A DNA stretch of 64,000 bases from Polaribacter sp. Hel1_33_78 (GTDB taxonomy: Bacteria > Bacteroidota > Bacteroidia > Flavobacteriales > Flavobacteriaceae): assembly GCF_900106075.1 (NCBI RefSeq), contig NZ_LT629794.1, positions 2,308,501 through 2,372,500 of the forward strand. Reading direction: 5' to 3'. The notes beneath the pieces were generated by a model. That model saw only the letters and a program-made list of their open reading frames with translations. It did not search any database and was not told where the DNA came from. Of this stretch, positions 44,657 to 54,026 are shown piece by piece. A program made the position numbers and the translations under genes. Numbering within the stretch: position 1 is the first letter of the stretch; each line of letters begins with the position of its first letter.

Positions 44657-46219
44657 ATGTTTGAAATTTTCGTAAAAGTTTATGAATATTTTATTTTCTT
44701 CTATGCTACTGCATTAATTTTTAGCTACCTTATTTTAGCTGTATTTTCATATATATCCATCACAAAATATAAAAACTATAATACAGATATTGATGATGAA
44801 GAGTTATTAAGTTCAAAATTAGCTCCTGGTATTTCAGTAATTGCACCTGCATATAATGAAGAAAAAACAATTATTATAAATGTAAAATCTCTATTAACCC
44901 TAAACTATCCTCTTTTTGAGGTAATTATTGTAAATGATGGTAGTAAAGATAAAACCCTAGATCTTTTAATTGAAGAATTTGATTTGGTTGAAGCTCCTTT
45001 TGCCTATGTTGAAAAAATTAAAACTCAACCCTACAAGAGAACTTTTAAATCTCAAAACCCTAAGTATGAAATTTTAACCGTCATTGATAAAGAAAATGGT
45101 GGCACAAAAGCAGATGCCTTTAATGCGGGATTAAATGCATCAGTATTTCCATATTACTTAAACACAGATGTAGATTGTATTCTTGCTAGAAATACACTAA
45201 CTAAAATGATTAAACCCATTTTAAACTCTAAGGTAACTGTAATTGCTGTTGGCGCCACTTTAAGAATGTCTAATAATTGTGAAATTGAAGAAGGTATTAT
45301 TACACGTGTAAGACCTCCAAAAGCATTAATACCACGTTTTCAAGAACTAGAATATATTAGATCTTACCTTCTAGGAAAAATGGGGTGGGAATTGATCAAT
45401 TCGGTACCAAATGTATCTGGTGGATTAGGTATGTTTAATAAAGAGATTGCTATTAAAGCAGGTGGTTATGGTGCAGATTCTCATGCTGAAGATATGGATA
45501 TGCTAACAAGGATGGCTGCTTACATGATGAATAATAAAATGGAATATAAAATTGGATATATTCCTCTTTCTTGCTGTTGGACAGAGGGTCCTCCTAATAT
45601 TAAAATATTACGTGCCCAACGCAAAAGATGGGCCAGTGGGTTAGCCCAAATGTTTTATGATCATAGAAAAATTCTATTTAACCCAAGTTATAAAAGATTA
45701 GGGTTAATAACGTTTCCTTACATCTTCCTTTTTGAGTTTTTGGCACCAATTATTGAAACTTTTGGTCTTATTTTTGCAGTTTTCTTAATTATTACAGGTT
45801 ATGTAAATTGGAACTTTGCTCCTTTAGTTTTTGTATACTCTTATACTTTTGCGATTATGATTTCGTCTATAGTAATTATTTGGGATCAAATGACTTTCAA
45901 GTATTACAATACAACTAGAGAAGTTTTAACGTTATTTATTACCGCTTTTTTAGAACCCCTTTTTTATCATTGGATGATTATGTTGTTTTCTATTGAAGGA
46001 TATTTTAGTTATTTTACCTCAGGAGAGCTTGCTTGGGGAACCATGACTAGACAAGGTTTTGATACCGCTGAAGAGAGAAAAGAAGAAAAGAAGAAAAATA
46101 AAGACAACATAAATGATGGAAATAACCCGAATAACAATAAAAAAGAAAACAAATCTAGTATTTTCGAAAATTTAAATATGAAAAAAGAAACAGATGATTT
46201 TAAACCTTTTAAAACATAA
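44657..46219 (+). CDS. Processive family 2 glycosyltransferase (polysaccharide synthase)
   Basis: A 520-residue inner-membrane synthase: TM helix at about 12-35, GT2 domain with ISVIAPAYNEEKT, D94 (VNDGSKDKT), the DxD at D171/D173 (LNTDVDCIL), the general-base region AEDMD (277-281) and QRKRW (321-325), followed by about four C-terminal helices. The D, DxD, ED, QRKRW set is that of processive enzymes such as PgaC/IcaA, cellulose and hyaluronan synthases. The polymer cannot be predicted confidently; PgaC resemblance makes a HexNAc polymer plausible. A hydrophilic Asn/Lys-rich tail after residue 470 is unusual. Confidence 0.88.
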   Translation: MFEIFVKVYEYFIFFYATALIFSYLILAVFSYISITKYKNYNTDIDDEELLSSKLAPGISVIAPAYNEEKTIIINVKSLLTLNYPLFEVIIVNDGSKDKTLDLLIEEFDLVEAPFAYVEKIKTQPYKRTFKSQNPKYEILTVIDKENGGTKADAFNAGLNASVFPYYLNTDVDCILARNTLTKMIKPILNSKVTVIAVGATLRMSNNCEIEEGIITRVRPPKALIPRFQELEYIRSYLLGKMGWELINSVPNVSGGLGMFNKEIAIKAGGYGADSHAEDMDMLTRMAAYMMNNKMEYKIGYIPLSCCWTEGPPNIKILRAQRKRWASGLAQMFYDHRKILFNPSYKRLGLITFPYIFLFEFLAPIIETFGLIFAVFLIITGYVNWNFAPLVFVYSYTFAIMISSIVIIWDQMTFKYYNTTREVLTLFITAFLEPLFYHWMIMLFSIEGYFSYFTSGELAWGTMTRQGFDTAEERKEEKKKNKDNINDGNNPNNNKKENKSSIFENLNMKKETDDFKPFKT

Positions 46220-46239
46220 AATAACTAAAGTTATTCGTT

Positions 46240-49200
46240 ATGAAAACAAATAAGTTTATTTACATTTTTGTTGCAATTGTTTTATCGCAATTAAATATGG
46301 CTGCTCAAGTTTATAATTCTTCGGATTTATACTTTAAAGAAGCAAAAAATGATATTGCAAATAAAAATTTCACCAAAGCTGCAAAAATGAGCTGGAGAGG
46401 TTTAAAAATATCTCCGAACGACTTAGATTTAAAAACTCTTTTAGGAAAAGCCAACCTAGAATTAGGTAGATACGATACTGCAAGATATGTTTTAAAGCAA
46501 GTTTATTTAAAAAACAGAAAAAATATTGATATCTTAAAGTATTTGGTGAACATAGAACAAGCAACCAATAGATACTCCGATGCAATATGTTTTGTAAATG
46601 AATTATTAGAAATCACACCATACGCTCGAGGTTGGTGGATGCGAAAAATCACCATCTATAAAGAAATGGGGAACTTTGAAGAAGCCGAGAGGGCCTTACA
46701 AAGACTATATCAACTATACCCAAATGACACAGAAATAAAAGAACAATTTAATTATATTAGACTTGATGACGCTAGTGAAGCTTTTAAAGAGAAAAACTAC
46801 GATAATGCCAATGAAATTTACAAAACAATCATAGATGAAAACCCATCTAATAAAGAGGCATATTTGGGTATTATTAGAAATGAATTGTTAAAAGGAAATC
46901 CTGATGCTGCACTGCAATACACCAATAGATCTTTATTAGAGATGCCCAATGATAGAGAATTAATAGAAAAAAAGATTGGCTTATTAGAAGAACTAGGAAG
47001 ACATGCACAAGCAATTTCTTACATAAAAGAGAAAGTAGATAAAAATGCATTTAAAGACATCCATTCTAGAACTTTGCCATATTTATTGCAACAATCAGCA
47101 GGATTTAATGAATATAATGATGCCTACGAAGTAAATAAAAAGTTAGTTGAATTAAATGGTAATTCAGAGTCTCAAGACTATGTCATAAAAAATTCTTTAG
47201 GGAAAGGTTATGATTTAGATGCTGAATATTTTATAAAGAAGGCGATCAAGAAAAATCCGAATAATAAAAAATTATTAATTCAAGAAATGGAGCTTTACAA
47301 ACCTATAAAAGACAAAGAAAGGTTTGAAAAAAAGGTATTAGAAAATCATGAAAAATTCCCAAATGATACTGATATTACATTTCAGTATAACAAAATAATG
47401 TATGACAGAGCAAAAGTACATGTAACCAATAAACAATACGATCTTGCTCTTCCCATTTTTACTGAATTAGCTTCATCTCCAGATTTCATAAAAGAATCTG
47501 AACAACAAATTTTTGGCATCTTTTTAGCATTAGAAAGATATGATGAAGCCACAGATCAAATAGATAAATTAATAGGTTTAGATTCTGAAAATCCAGATCA
47601 TTTATTACGAAAATCTACACTTTATCAAAAAATGGAGCTCTTTGATGATGCTTTAAATATTACAAGAGATCTTGAACAAAAATACCCGTTAAGCTTAAAA
47701 TATCCATCAGTTTATGTTAGTCAAGTAGAAGCCTATGCTACTTTTTTAATGAAAGAACAAAGATATCGTAAAGTATTACCCGTACTGGAAGATGGATTAA
47801 CAAGAGAAAACAACAATAAGCGTTTATTAGACATGGCTATCAATGCCTCATCTGCCATTCCTGATTACCCAAAAGGCATTAATTATAGTTTAAGTGCCTT
47901 AAGTTTTTATCCTAAAAACAAAAATTTTAAGCTAAAACTAACCGACTTATACACTCAAAATAAAGAATTTGATAAAGCTTTAACTATTTTAGATACGCTA
48001 AAAAAAACGTATGTGTATGATCGAAAAATTAAAAATGCTGAAGCAGAAATTTTATTTTTTAGAGCTAGAAATCAAGAAGAAAGGGGTTTAGTCGATGAGG
48101 CGCTAACTAATTATGACTCTGCATATGCATTAAACCCGAAGGATGAAGGTTCTTTAATGAGAATGATTAATTTACATATTAATCAAAAACCTTATGATGA
48201 ATCTTTAGAATTCATTAATAAAAAGATTAAAAAAAGTCCTAATGATAATTTCTTAAAATATAAAAAAGGAGTTGTTTTTGAAATGCAACAGAAGTTTGAT
48301 TCTGCCTACTATTATCAAAAGTTTCGAAAAATAGATAATCCATACGAACAAATTGAATGGAATACGACTTTAGAGACCATTAAAGCAGAGAACCTAAAGA
48401 ATGAAATAGCGGTTAGCTATTTAAACGCCACCTCTGATTCTGTAGCCTATAATACTTCTTTAGCAAGCATTAATTACAGCAGAATTGATGGAAAAAACAC
48501 CTATGGCGCAGATATGAATTATGCGGCCAGAAGGTCTGGAGTTGGTGTTCAAATAGGCGTAAACCTTGCAAGGATTTTTAATGAAACCCTTTATGGAGAC
48601 GCCGGTATTTTATTGGGTTCGAAATTCTTTCCAAAATTTAAATTGTATGCAAATGCCTATAAAGGTCTAAATAACGGATATGAAGCTCAAGTTGGAATAA
48701 GTTATGATAGATTGCAGAATGATCAAAATTATTTTACCTTAAAATTAGGAGTCGCGAGAACTTGGGAAGATATTTGGGTAAATGCTAGATTGTCTTTAAT
48801 GAACACTAGTCCTACATTTTTTGAAAGAGATCCCGATTCTGGTGAAATTCTTACTGAACCCGGCCCTACTGATCCTGATGGTAACGCTACTATACAAAAC
48901 AAGACCTACTCAGAAAGTCTTTTTTATACTAATTTCATGGTACAAGCAAGAATAAATGTGAATGCTAGGAAAGATTATTTTTCCATTATTGCCTCTGGTG
49001 GTAGTGCACCCTTTGACCAACAATTAGAATTTCAATCAAATACCTTTTTAAATTTCACAAACGTAATGATAGGTGCTGGTTATAAGTATAATATGACACC
49101 AAGAACAGCAATATTGGTAGATGGAACTTGGATTAATTTTCAAAGTAACCAAAACACAATCTTTAATAATACCGATAACACTATTGAGGTTTTCAACGCT

Positions 49201-49251
49201 GTATATACAAACCAATATAATTTATCTTTTACGCTTATTACTCATTTTTAA
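46240..49251 (+). CDS. TPR protein with C-terminal YaiO-like outer-membrane barrel (export porin)
   Basis: A 1003-residue exported protein: signal peptide (FVAIVLSQLNMAAQ), a long tetratricopeptide solenoid from about 28 to 715 (FTKAAKMSWRGLKISPND, RYDEATDQIDKLIG, AEILFFRARNQEERG and many more), then a beta-barrel of about 285 residues of YaiO type (NYSRIDGKNTYGADMNYAAR, LYANAYKGLNNGYEAQVGIS, ending TNQYNLSFTLITHF). TPR-plus-barrel proteins (PgaA, BcsC, AlgK/E) carry polymers across the outer membrane. It lies 20 bases after the synthase gene, so the same role is inferred. Confidence 0.85.
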   Translation: MKTNKFIYIFVAIVLSQLNMAAQVYNSSDLYFKEAKNDIANKNFTKAAKMSWRGLKISPNDLDLKTLLGKANLELGRYDTARYVLKQVYLKNRKNIDILKYLVNIEQATNRYSDAICFVNELLEITPYARGWWMRKITIYKEMGNFEEAERALQRLYQLYPNDTEIKEQFNYIRLDDASEAFKEKNYDNANEIYKTIIDENPSNKEAYLGIIRNELLKGNPDAALQYTNRSLLEMPNDRELIEKKIGLLEELGRHAQAISYIKEKVDKNAFKDIHSRTLPYLLQQSAGFNEYNDAYEVNKKLVELNGNSESQDYVIKNSLGKGYDLDAEYFIKKAIKKNPNNKKLLIQEMELYKPIKDKERFEKKVLENHEKFPNDTDITFQYNKIMYDRAKVHVTNKQYDLALPIFTELASSPDFIKESEQQIFGIFLALERYDEATDQIDKLIGLDSENPDHLLRKSTLYQKMELFDDALNITRDLEQKYPLSLKYPSVYVSQVEAYATFLMKEQRYRKVLPVLEDGLTRENNNKRLLDMAINASSAIPDYPKGINYSLSALSFYPKNKNFKLKLTDLYTQNKEFDKALTILDTLKKTYVYDRKIKNAEAEILFFRARNQEERGLVDEALTNYDSAYALNPKDEGSLMRMINLHINQKPYDESLEFINKKIKKSPNDNFLKYKKGVVFEMQQKFDSAYYYQKFRKIDNPYEQIEWNTTLETIKAENLKNEIAVSYLNATSDSVAYNTSLASINYSRIDGKNTYGADMNYAARRSGVGVQIGVNLARIFNETLYGDAGILLGSKFFPKFKLYANAYKGLNNGYEAQVGISYDRLQNDQNYFTLKLGVARTWEDIWVNARLSLMNTSPTFFERDPDSGEILTEPGPTDPDGNATIQNKTYSESLFYTNFMVQARINVNARKDYFSIIASGGSAPFDQQLEFQSNTFLNFTNVMIGAGYKYNMTPRTAILVDGTWINFQSNQNTIFNNTDNTIEVFNAVYTNQYNLSFTLITHF

Positions 49252-49276
49252 TACAATGAAGATAAAGCCACTCTGA

Positions 49277-51457
49277 ATGAATTTAAAAAAGTATATATCT
49301 ATTGGAATGTTTTTTTTGAGTCTTTTTTCTTGTGCTCAAAAGAATGTAATCTTATACTCTCAAAAACAAAAAATATATCCTAAAATAAACATTCCTTTGT
49401 CTGCAGATATTCTTGTGAGTAATGCTGCAAATGAATTTAATAATAATTTTAGAAGTATTACAGGACAGTATTTAAATATTGAGCGAAGTAATAATTTAAA
49501 TAAGAATTATACTTATATAATTTTACGAGTAAACCCTCCTCAAAAAGAGAGTTATTGTTTGTATAAGAAAGATAGAAACATTACTATTCAAGCAACAACT
49601 CCAGCAAATTTAGTTTTTGGGTTGAATGCTTTTTTCAAAAAATACACGAGTTTAAATTTTAAAGAAAAAAATAAAAAAGGAAAAGAAAACAAAGGTAGAA
49701 TAGAACTTAGCATTCCGAATAGATTTAGCAGTTGTTCTTCTCCAGACTTTGAATACAGGGAACCTTACTTCTCTCCTAATTTTAATCCTGATTTTAGAGC
49801 TTGGAACAAAACTAATTATTTAGAATTAGAATGGGGAATTTGGGGGCACAACATTTCTAAGATTGTTAAAGAATATAATTTACCACAATCAATTTATGCC
49901 AAAGTAGGTAAAAGAAGAGTTGAAAGTCAATATTGTTTTACAAGCGATAGCTTATTTAAATATATCAATGAAAAAGTGAAAATTATTTATGATAGTGATC
50001 ATGCGCTTGACAAATACATGATTCTACCAAATGATAATAGCATTGTTTGTACATGCGCTTCTTGTAAAGCTGTCGGAAATACAACCAAAGATGCCGCTCC
50101 TGCTGTCTTTACCTTTTTAAATAAGCTAGCAAAAAATCATAAAAAGTCATCATTTTTCACAGCTTCGTATTTTACCGTTAAGAAAATTCCACAATTTAAG
50201 GCAGAAAAGAATGTGGGACTATTTTATAGTACCATAGATATTCAAAAAGGTATACCTATAGAAGATACTCAATATATAGAAAACTTTGAGGAAGCTATTA
50301 AACGATGGAAAAATTATTTAGAAAAAATATATATTTGGGATTATGCTGTTAATTTTGATAATTATTTTGATATTTACCCTTCTTTAAAAGTTACTCAGAA
50401 AAACTTAAAACTATATAAAAAGTTAGGTGTTAAAGGCGTTTTCTTGCATGGTAGTGAATATCAATATAGCACATTTCAAGATTTAAAATCAAACATATTT
50501 TCCAAACTTTTATGGAATACTGATATTAATGTAGATCAGGCAATCTATACGTATTTTCACGAAAAATTTCCAAATAAATTGGCGAGTGCCTTAACCGATT
50601 ATTATTCATTTATAACCGATTCTTTTTTTATCAATAAAGAAGAATTAGCTATTTATAGTGGTATTAACAAAACCGTCAAAAAATATTTAAATCCAAAAGT
50701 CTTCTTTAGTTTTTACGATGAATTCGACTCGAATACTGAAAGAAATAAGTATGATATAGACTTTCGAAAGATTGCAACTGCTCTTACTTTTTTAAAATTA
50801 GAAGTGATGAGAGTTTATGGAATAGGCACATACGGCTTTGCGACTATCAATAATAATGAAGAAATAATTGTAAAAAACGAAGCTGGAATAATGCTAGATA
50901 AATTAAAAAGTTTTAGCAAATCTGTTAATATAAAAACATATAATGAATTAAAATATCCAATAGATGATTACATTAAAAGTTGGAAAGAGACTATTTATAA
51001 ATATCATAAAAGAAAGCATTATTTCTATAAAAAACCCTTTGAAATTTTATCAAATTTAGATGAAGATTACACCAATATATCGGTTTTAAATAATGGCACT
51101 TTTGGTTTCAAAGATTACAACACCAATTGGCATATTTGCTCGATAGATAATTTAACTTTAAAAATTGAAAAAAAACATATTAAAGGATCAAAAAAAATTA
51201 CGTTCTCTTTTTTACAAGATACAAAGCATGCTATTTATTACCCTAGTGTAATTGAAATATTAGACACAAATTATAATTTAATAAAAAAATTAAATCCATT
51301 GGTAGATAAAACAGATTTGGCTACAAAAGAAATGTCAATTAATCTGCCCTCAAAATTTGATGATGAACAATTACCAGATACTTTTATCGTTAAAATTAGT
51401 AGAAGTAATGTTGCTGGAAAAAATGCTTTAGCTTGTGATGAAATCATATTTAATTAA
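49277..51457 (+). CDS. DUF4838 lipoprotein, putative polysaccharide-acting hydrolase
   Basis: A 726-residue lipoprotein (lipobox LFSC, Cys19). An N-terminal carbohydrate-active-enzyme-like domain (about 30-145, with ITIQATTPANLVFGLNAFF) precedes a DUF4838 barrel region: ILPNDNSIVCTCASC (C258, C260, C263), IYIWDYAVNFDNYFDIYPS, GVKGVFLHGSEYQYSTFQDL and LLWNTD. The C-terminal 130 residues look like a beta-sandwich. DUF4838 is distantly related to glycoside hydrolases such as alpha-glucuronidase; activity is unproven. In this operon it would occupy the position of the PgaB hydrolase or BcsZ. Confidence 0.8.
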   Translation: MNLKKYISIGMFFLSLFSCAQKNVILYSQKQKIYPKINIPLSADILVSNAANEFNNNFRSITGQYLNIERSNNLNKNYTYIILRVNPPQKESYCLYKKDRNITIQATTPANLVFGLNAFFKKYTSLNFKEKNKKGKENKGRIELSIPNRFSSCSSPDFEYREPYFSPNFNPDFRAWNKTNYLELEWGIWGHNISKIVKEYNLPQSIYAKVGKRRVESQYCFTSDSLFKYINEKVKIIYDSDHALDKYMILPNDNSIVCTCASCKAVGNTTKDAAPAVFTFLNKLAKNHKKSSFFTASYFTVKKIPQFKAEKNVGLFYSTIDIQKGIPIEDTQYIENFEEAIKRWKNYLEKIYIWDYAVNFDNYFDIYPSLKVTQKNLKLYKKLGVKGVFLHGSEYQYSTFQDLKSNIFSKLLWNTDINVDQAIYTYFHEKFPNKLASALTDYYSFITDSFFINKEELAIYSGINKTVKKYLNPKVFFSFYDEFDSNTERNKYDIDFRKIATALTFLKLEVMRVYGIGTYGFATINNNEEIIVKNEAGIMLDKLKSFSKSVNIKTYNELKYPIDDYIKSWKETIYKYHKRKHYFYKKPFEILSNLDEDYTNISVLNNGTFGFKDYNTNWHICSIDNLTLKIEKKHIKGSKKITFSFLQDTKHAIYYPSVIEILDTNYNLIKKLNPLVDKTDLATKEMSINLPSKFDDEQLPDTFIVKISRSNVAGKNALACDEIIFN

Positions 51458-51477
51458 AAAAGTTTAAATTTACATTA

Positions 51478-52002
51478 ATGAAAAATATATATTTTCTTTT
51501 ATTAATATCCATAATTTCTTTTTCTTGTGATTTAAGAAAACCAAGTATAGAGAACGTGGAAAGAACTAAAATGGAAATTATAAATCCAGATCGTCATTAC
51601 TACCCAATATTGCGTGGATCAGAATTAACAGCAGTATATGAAATTTACAACAGAGGTAACCAACCTTTAATTATTTATGATGTTCAAGCGTCTTGCGGCT
51701 GTATAGAAATAGATTTCCCTTCAGCCTCTATTGGTAAAGATGAAATTGGCTTTATTACCGTGGACTATGATAGTTCTAAAAATATCGGTTATGTAGAATT
51801 TTATATTACCATTGTTGCAAATACAGAAAAAGATATCTTTAGTTCTGTGAAATTCGATGTAAGTGTAGTTACATCTGCACATTACACAAAAGATTACGAA
51901 GAAATATATCTAGAAAGAAGAAAAGCCAAATTAGCTGGATCCGTAGATGGAGATCTTACGCAGCAAGGATATTATATAGATGACATTCAAACGGTCAGAT
52001 AA
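51478..52002 (+). CDS. DUF1573 lipoprotein
   Basis: A 174-residue lipoprotein (lipobox ISFSC, Cys17) with one DUF1573 domain: AVYEIYNRGNQPLIIYDVQA, SCGCIEIDFPSASIGKDE and ITVDYDSSKNIGYVEFYI. The SCGC motif is shared with the protein encoded at 23715-24125, but this copy is membrane-anchored and has a charged C-terminal tail (YEEIYLERRKAKLAGSVDGD). It lies 20 bases after the DUF4838 gene, suggesting a periplasmic part in the same polysaccharide system. Confidence 0.85.
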   Translation: MKNIYFLLLISIISFSCDLRKPSIENVERTKMEIINPDRHYYPILRGSELTAVYEIYNRGNQPLIIYDVQASCGCIEIDFPSASIGKDEIGFITVDYDSSKNIGYVEFYITIVANTEKDIFSSVKFDVSVVTSAHYTKDYEEIYLERRKAKLAGSVDGDLTQQGYYIDDIQTVR

Positions 52003-52026
52003 TAGTGTTAATTTTAAAAAAAAAAA

Positions 52027-52401
52027 ATGAAAGAAAAATATCAAAATGTTCTAGACTTAGGTCAAGAATTAGAAATTAAAAATGGCAATGTAAAAGAGGT
52101 AGATGGAATTTTACATGTTGCTGGAACCGCAAAAAATCAGTACGAAAAAAATTTAATTTGGGATAAAATAAAAGAAATTGGTGGTGATAATCCGACCGAT
52201 ATAATTGCAGATATTTCTGTTGAAGACACAACAATATTTGCAAATCACACGGTAAAAAGTGGAGATACGCTGGGTAAAATTGCTAAAAATTACTATGGTA
52301 ATGCCATGAAATATACAGCTATTTTTGATGCGAATAGAAATATATTAAAAAACCCAGATGTAATTCATCCGGGTCAAGAATTGGTGATTCCAAATCTTTA
52401 A
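52027..52401 (+). CDS. Kbp/YgaU-like protein with LysM domain
   Basis: A 124-residue protein without a signal peptide. A BON-like segment (about 10-65, IKNGNVKEVDGILHVAG) precedes a LysM domain (HTVKSGDTLGKIAKNYYGNA and HPGQELVIP, about 75-124). This is the layout of E. coli Kbp (YgaU), a potassium-binding protein. It is the last gene before a strong terminator and 24 bases from the DUF1573 gene, so co-transcribed with the polysaccharide genes, though it may have an independent role. Confidence 0.85.
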   Translation: MKEKYQNVLDLGQELEIKNGNVKEVDGILHVAGTAKNQYEKNLIWDKIKEIGGDNPTDIIADISVEDTTIFANHTVKSGDTLGKIAKNYYGNAMKYTAIFDANRNILKNPDVIHPGQELVIPNL

Positions 52402-52420
52402 AATAAAAAAAGAATACTTT

Positions 52421-52452
52421 AAAACCGAAACAAATCGTTTCGGTTTTTTTAT
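52421..52452 (+). terminator. Strong terminator closing the HEAT-GT2-TPR-DUF4838 operon
   Basis: Perfect 11-bp stem aaaaccgaaac (52421-52431) / gtttcggtttt (52437-52447) with a 5-base loop, then a T run. 20 bases past the LysM gene. Confidence 0.88.
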
Positions 52453-52472
52453 TTTTGAAAAAATTATAAATT

Positions 52473-53075
52473 GTGATCAACAATAAAAAAGACTACTTTA
52501 CAGAAATTTTAAAAGCACTTATAAAACTCATAATTGCAGGTATTTTAATTGGTACCTTAAAAAAATATGATTTGATTATTGCTATTCTGTTATTTCTGAA
52601 AATTGTACACAATATTTATAAAGAAATTATAAAGCCTAAGAAAAATAAGAATTGGATACTTTTAATTGGTATGCTGCTTACTGGTTTTGGTGGAATTGTT
52701 GGCGAAACTTGGGGAGTAACGAATGGTTATTGGGAATATCATGAAGTTACAAGAGCGTTGCCCTTGTGGTTGCCATTTGCGTGGATGCTTGCTTTTCATT
52801 ATTTGTATAAATTAGAAAGAAATTTAATTCCTCTTTTATCAAAACAAACACAAAAAAATAAAATAATTTTAGCAATTATTTTAGCCTTAATACTGCCTGC
52901 TTTTGGTGAAGTCATTACTATTTATTTAGGTGTTTGGACGTATTATTGGCCTTATCAAATTTTTGGAGTTCCTTTATATGCTTTTATATGTTTAGTCTTT
53001 GTGCATATGTTGGTATATACCATTTTACATTTTGTATGCAAAAAGCATAAAATAAAGGACATAGTTTTTAACTAA
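52473..53075 (+). CDS. Multi-pass membrane protein of unknown function
   Basis: A 200-residue protein I do not recognise, with about six hydrophobic segments (LIKLIIAGILIGTL, LLIGMLLTGFGGIVGE, WLPFAWMLAFHYLY, IILAIILALILPAFGEVI, FICLVFVHMLVYTIL). Repeated Trp/Tyr and Glu-containing motifs (GETWGVTNGYWEYHE and GEVITIYLGVWTYYW) look like an internal duplication with conserved polar residues in the membrane. The start is GTG 52473, just after the terminator of the previous operon. Followed by convergent rlmF. Confidence 0.7.
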   Translation: MINNKKDYFTEILKALIKLIIAGILIGTLKKYDLIIAILLFLKIVHNIYKEIIKPKKNKNWILLIGMLLTGFGGIVGETWGVTNGYWEYHEVTRALPLWLPFAWMLAFHYLYKLERNLIPLLSKQTQKNKIILAIILALILPAFGEVITIYLGVWTYYWPYQIFGVPLYAFICLVFVHMLVYTILHFVCKKHKIKDIVFN

Positions 53076-53171
53076 GTGGTATTTATATCATATAAAATGA
53101 CCAACGAATAAACCAATTATCGTAAGGTCTTCAAGAATATTGTTTTCTATTTTTCGAAGTTAAAAGTAAAA

Positions 53172-54026
53172 TTAAAATCTCCAACAAACAATTCTCGTAA
53201 CTTTGTTTCCTTGATTCATATTAATTACCTTAAACTCTTCTGCACCTAATTTCTTAGATGAATTTTGTAAACTTTCTATATTTTCCTTTTTAGAAACCAA
53301 ACTTGTGAACCATTTACTTTTATTAGAAAATAGTGAACTTTCATATAAATAATTATGTAAAAAGACCTTTTCTCCACCTTTATACCACAATTCATTATTG
53401 TTTCCAGAGAAATTTCTAACCGCATTATTCCCTAAATTTCTTGATTTTCTTCTATTTGCACCCCGCGCCTCTTCAGCAGATTTGTAAAAAGGAGGATTAC
53501 ACATCGTAGCAGAAAAAAAATCGTCTTCTTCTAAAATTCCTTTTAAAATTTGTTGTTCATCAAATTGCTGCCGAAGCTTAATATTAGCATCTAAATTATT
53601 ATCATCAATAATATCTTGTGCAGAGTCTAAAGAGTCTAAATCAATATCGGTGGCAATAAAATTCCAATTAAATTCTGCAACACCTAATAAAGGATAAATA
53701 CAAGTTGCCCCAGTCCCTATATCTAAAATTTTTATATCTTTTTCTTCTGAAAGCAAATCTGATAAATGATGAATATAGTCTAATCGCCCGGGAATTGGCG
53801 GACATAAGTTTTCATCAGAGAAATTCCAAAGATTCAGTTTATCATAAGAAAACAATAATGCTTTATTGAGTTCTTTTACTGCATTTGGATTTGAAAAATC
53901 AATACTTATAGAACCAAATTTATTTTCTAAAACAAACTCTTTCAATAACGGATTTTCAACAATTAAAGCATCAAAATCATAACCTTTGTTAAACTTATTT
54001 TTTGGATGTAAACCTTTTTCTTTCAT
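53172..54026 (-). CDS. rlmF: 23S rRNA (adenine(1618)-N6)-methyltransferase
   Basis: A 284-residue SAM-dependent N6-adenine methyltransferase. LHPKNKFNKGYDFDAL, the diagnostic LCPPIPGRLDYIHHLSDLL near residue 75, the SAM motif ILDIGTGATCIYPLLG and the catalytic MCNPPFYKS are all present, as in E. coli RlmF. Its ATG overlaps the stop of bshC (TAATG), so translation is coupled. Confidence 0.95.
   Translation of the reverse strand: MKEKGLHPKNKFNKGYDFDALIVENPLLKEFVLENKFGSISIDFSNPNAVKELNKALLFSYDKLNLWNFSDENLCPPIPGRLDYIHHLSDLLSEEKDIKILDIGTGATCIYPLLGVAEFNWNFIATDIDLDSLDSAQDIIDDNNLDANIKLRQQFDEQQILKGILEEDDFFSATMCNPPFYKSAEEARGANRRKSRNLGNNAVRNFSGNNNELWYKGGEKVFLHNYLYESSLFSNKSKWFTSLVSKKENIESLQNSSKKLGAEEFKVINMNQGNKVTRIVCWRF

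Noticed and set aside
43527..46219. HEAT protein plus glycosyltransferase considered as a phycobilisome-lyase-like or anti-phage system
   Set aside because: The GT2 has the complete processive-synthase motif set, and the downstream TPR-barrel and hydrolase fit polymer export far better.
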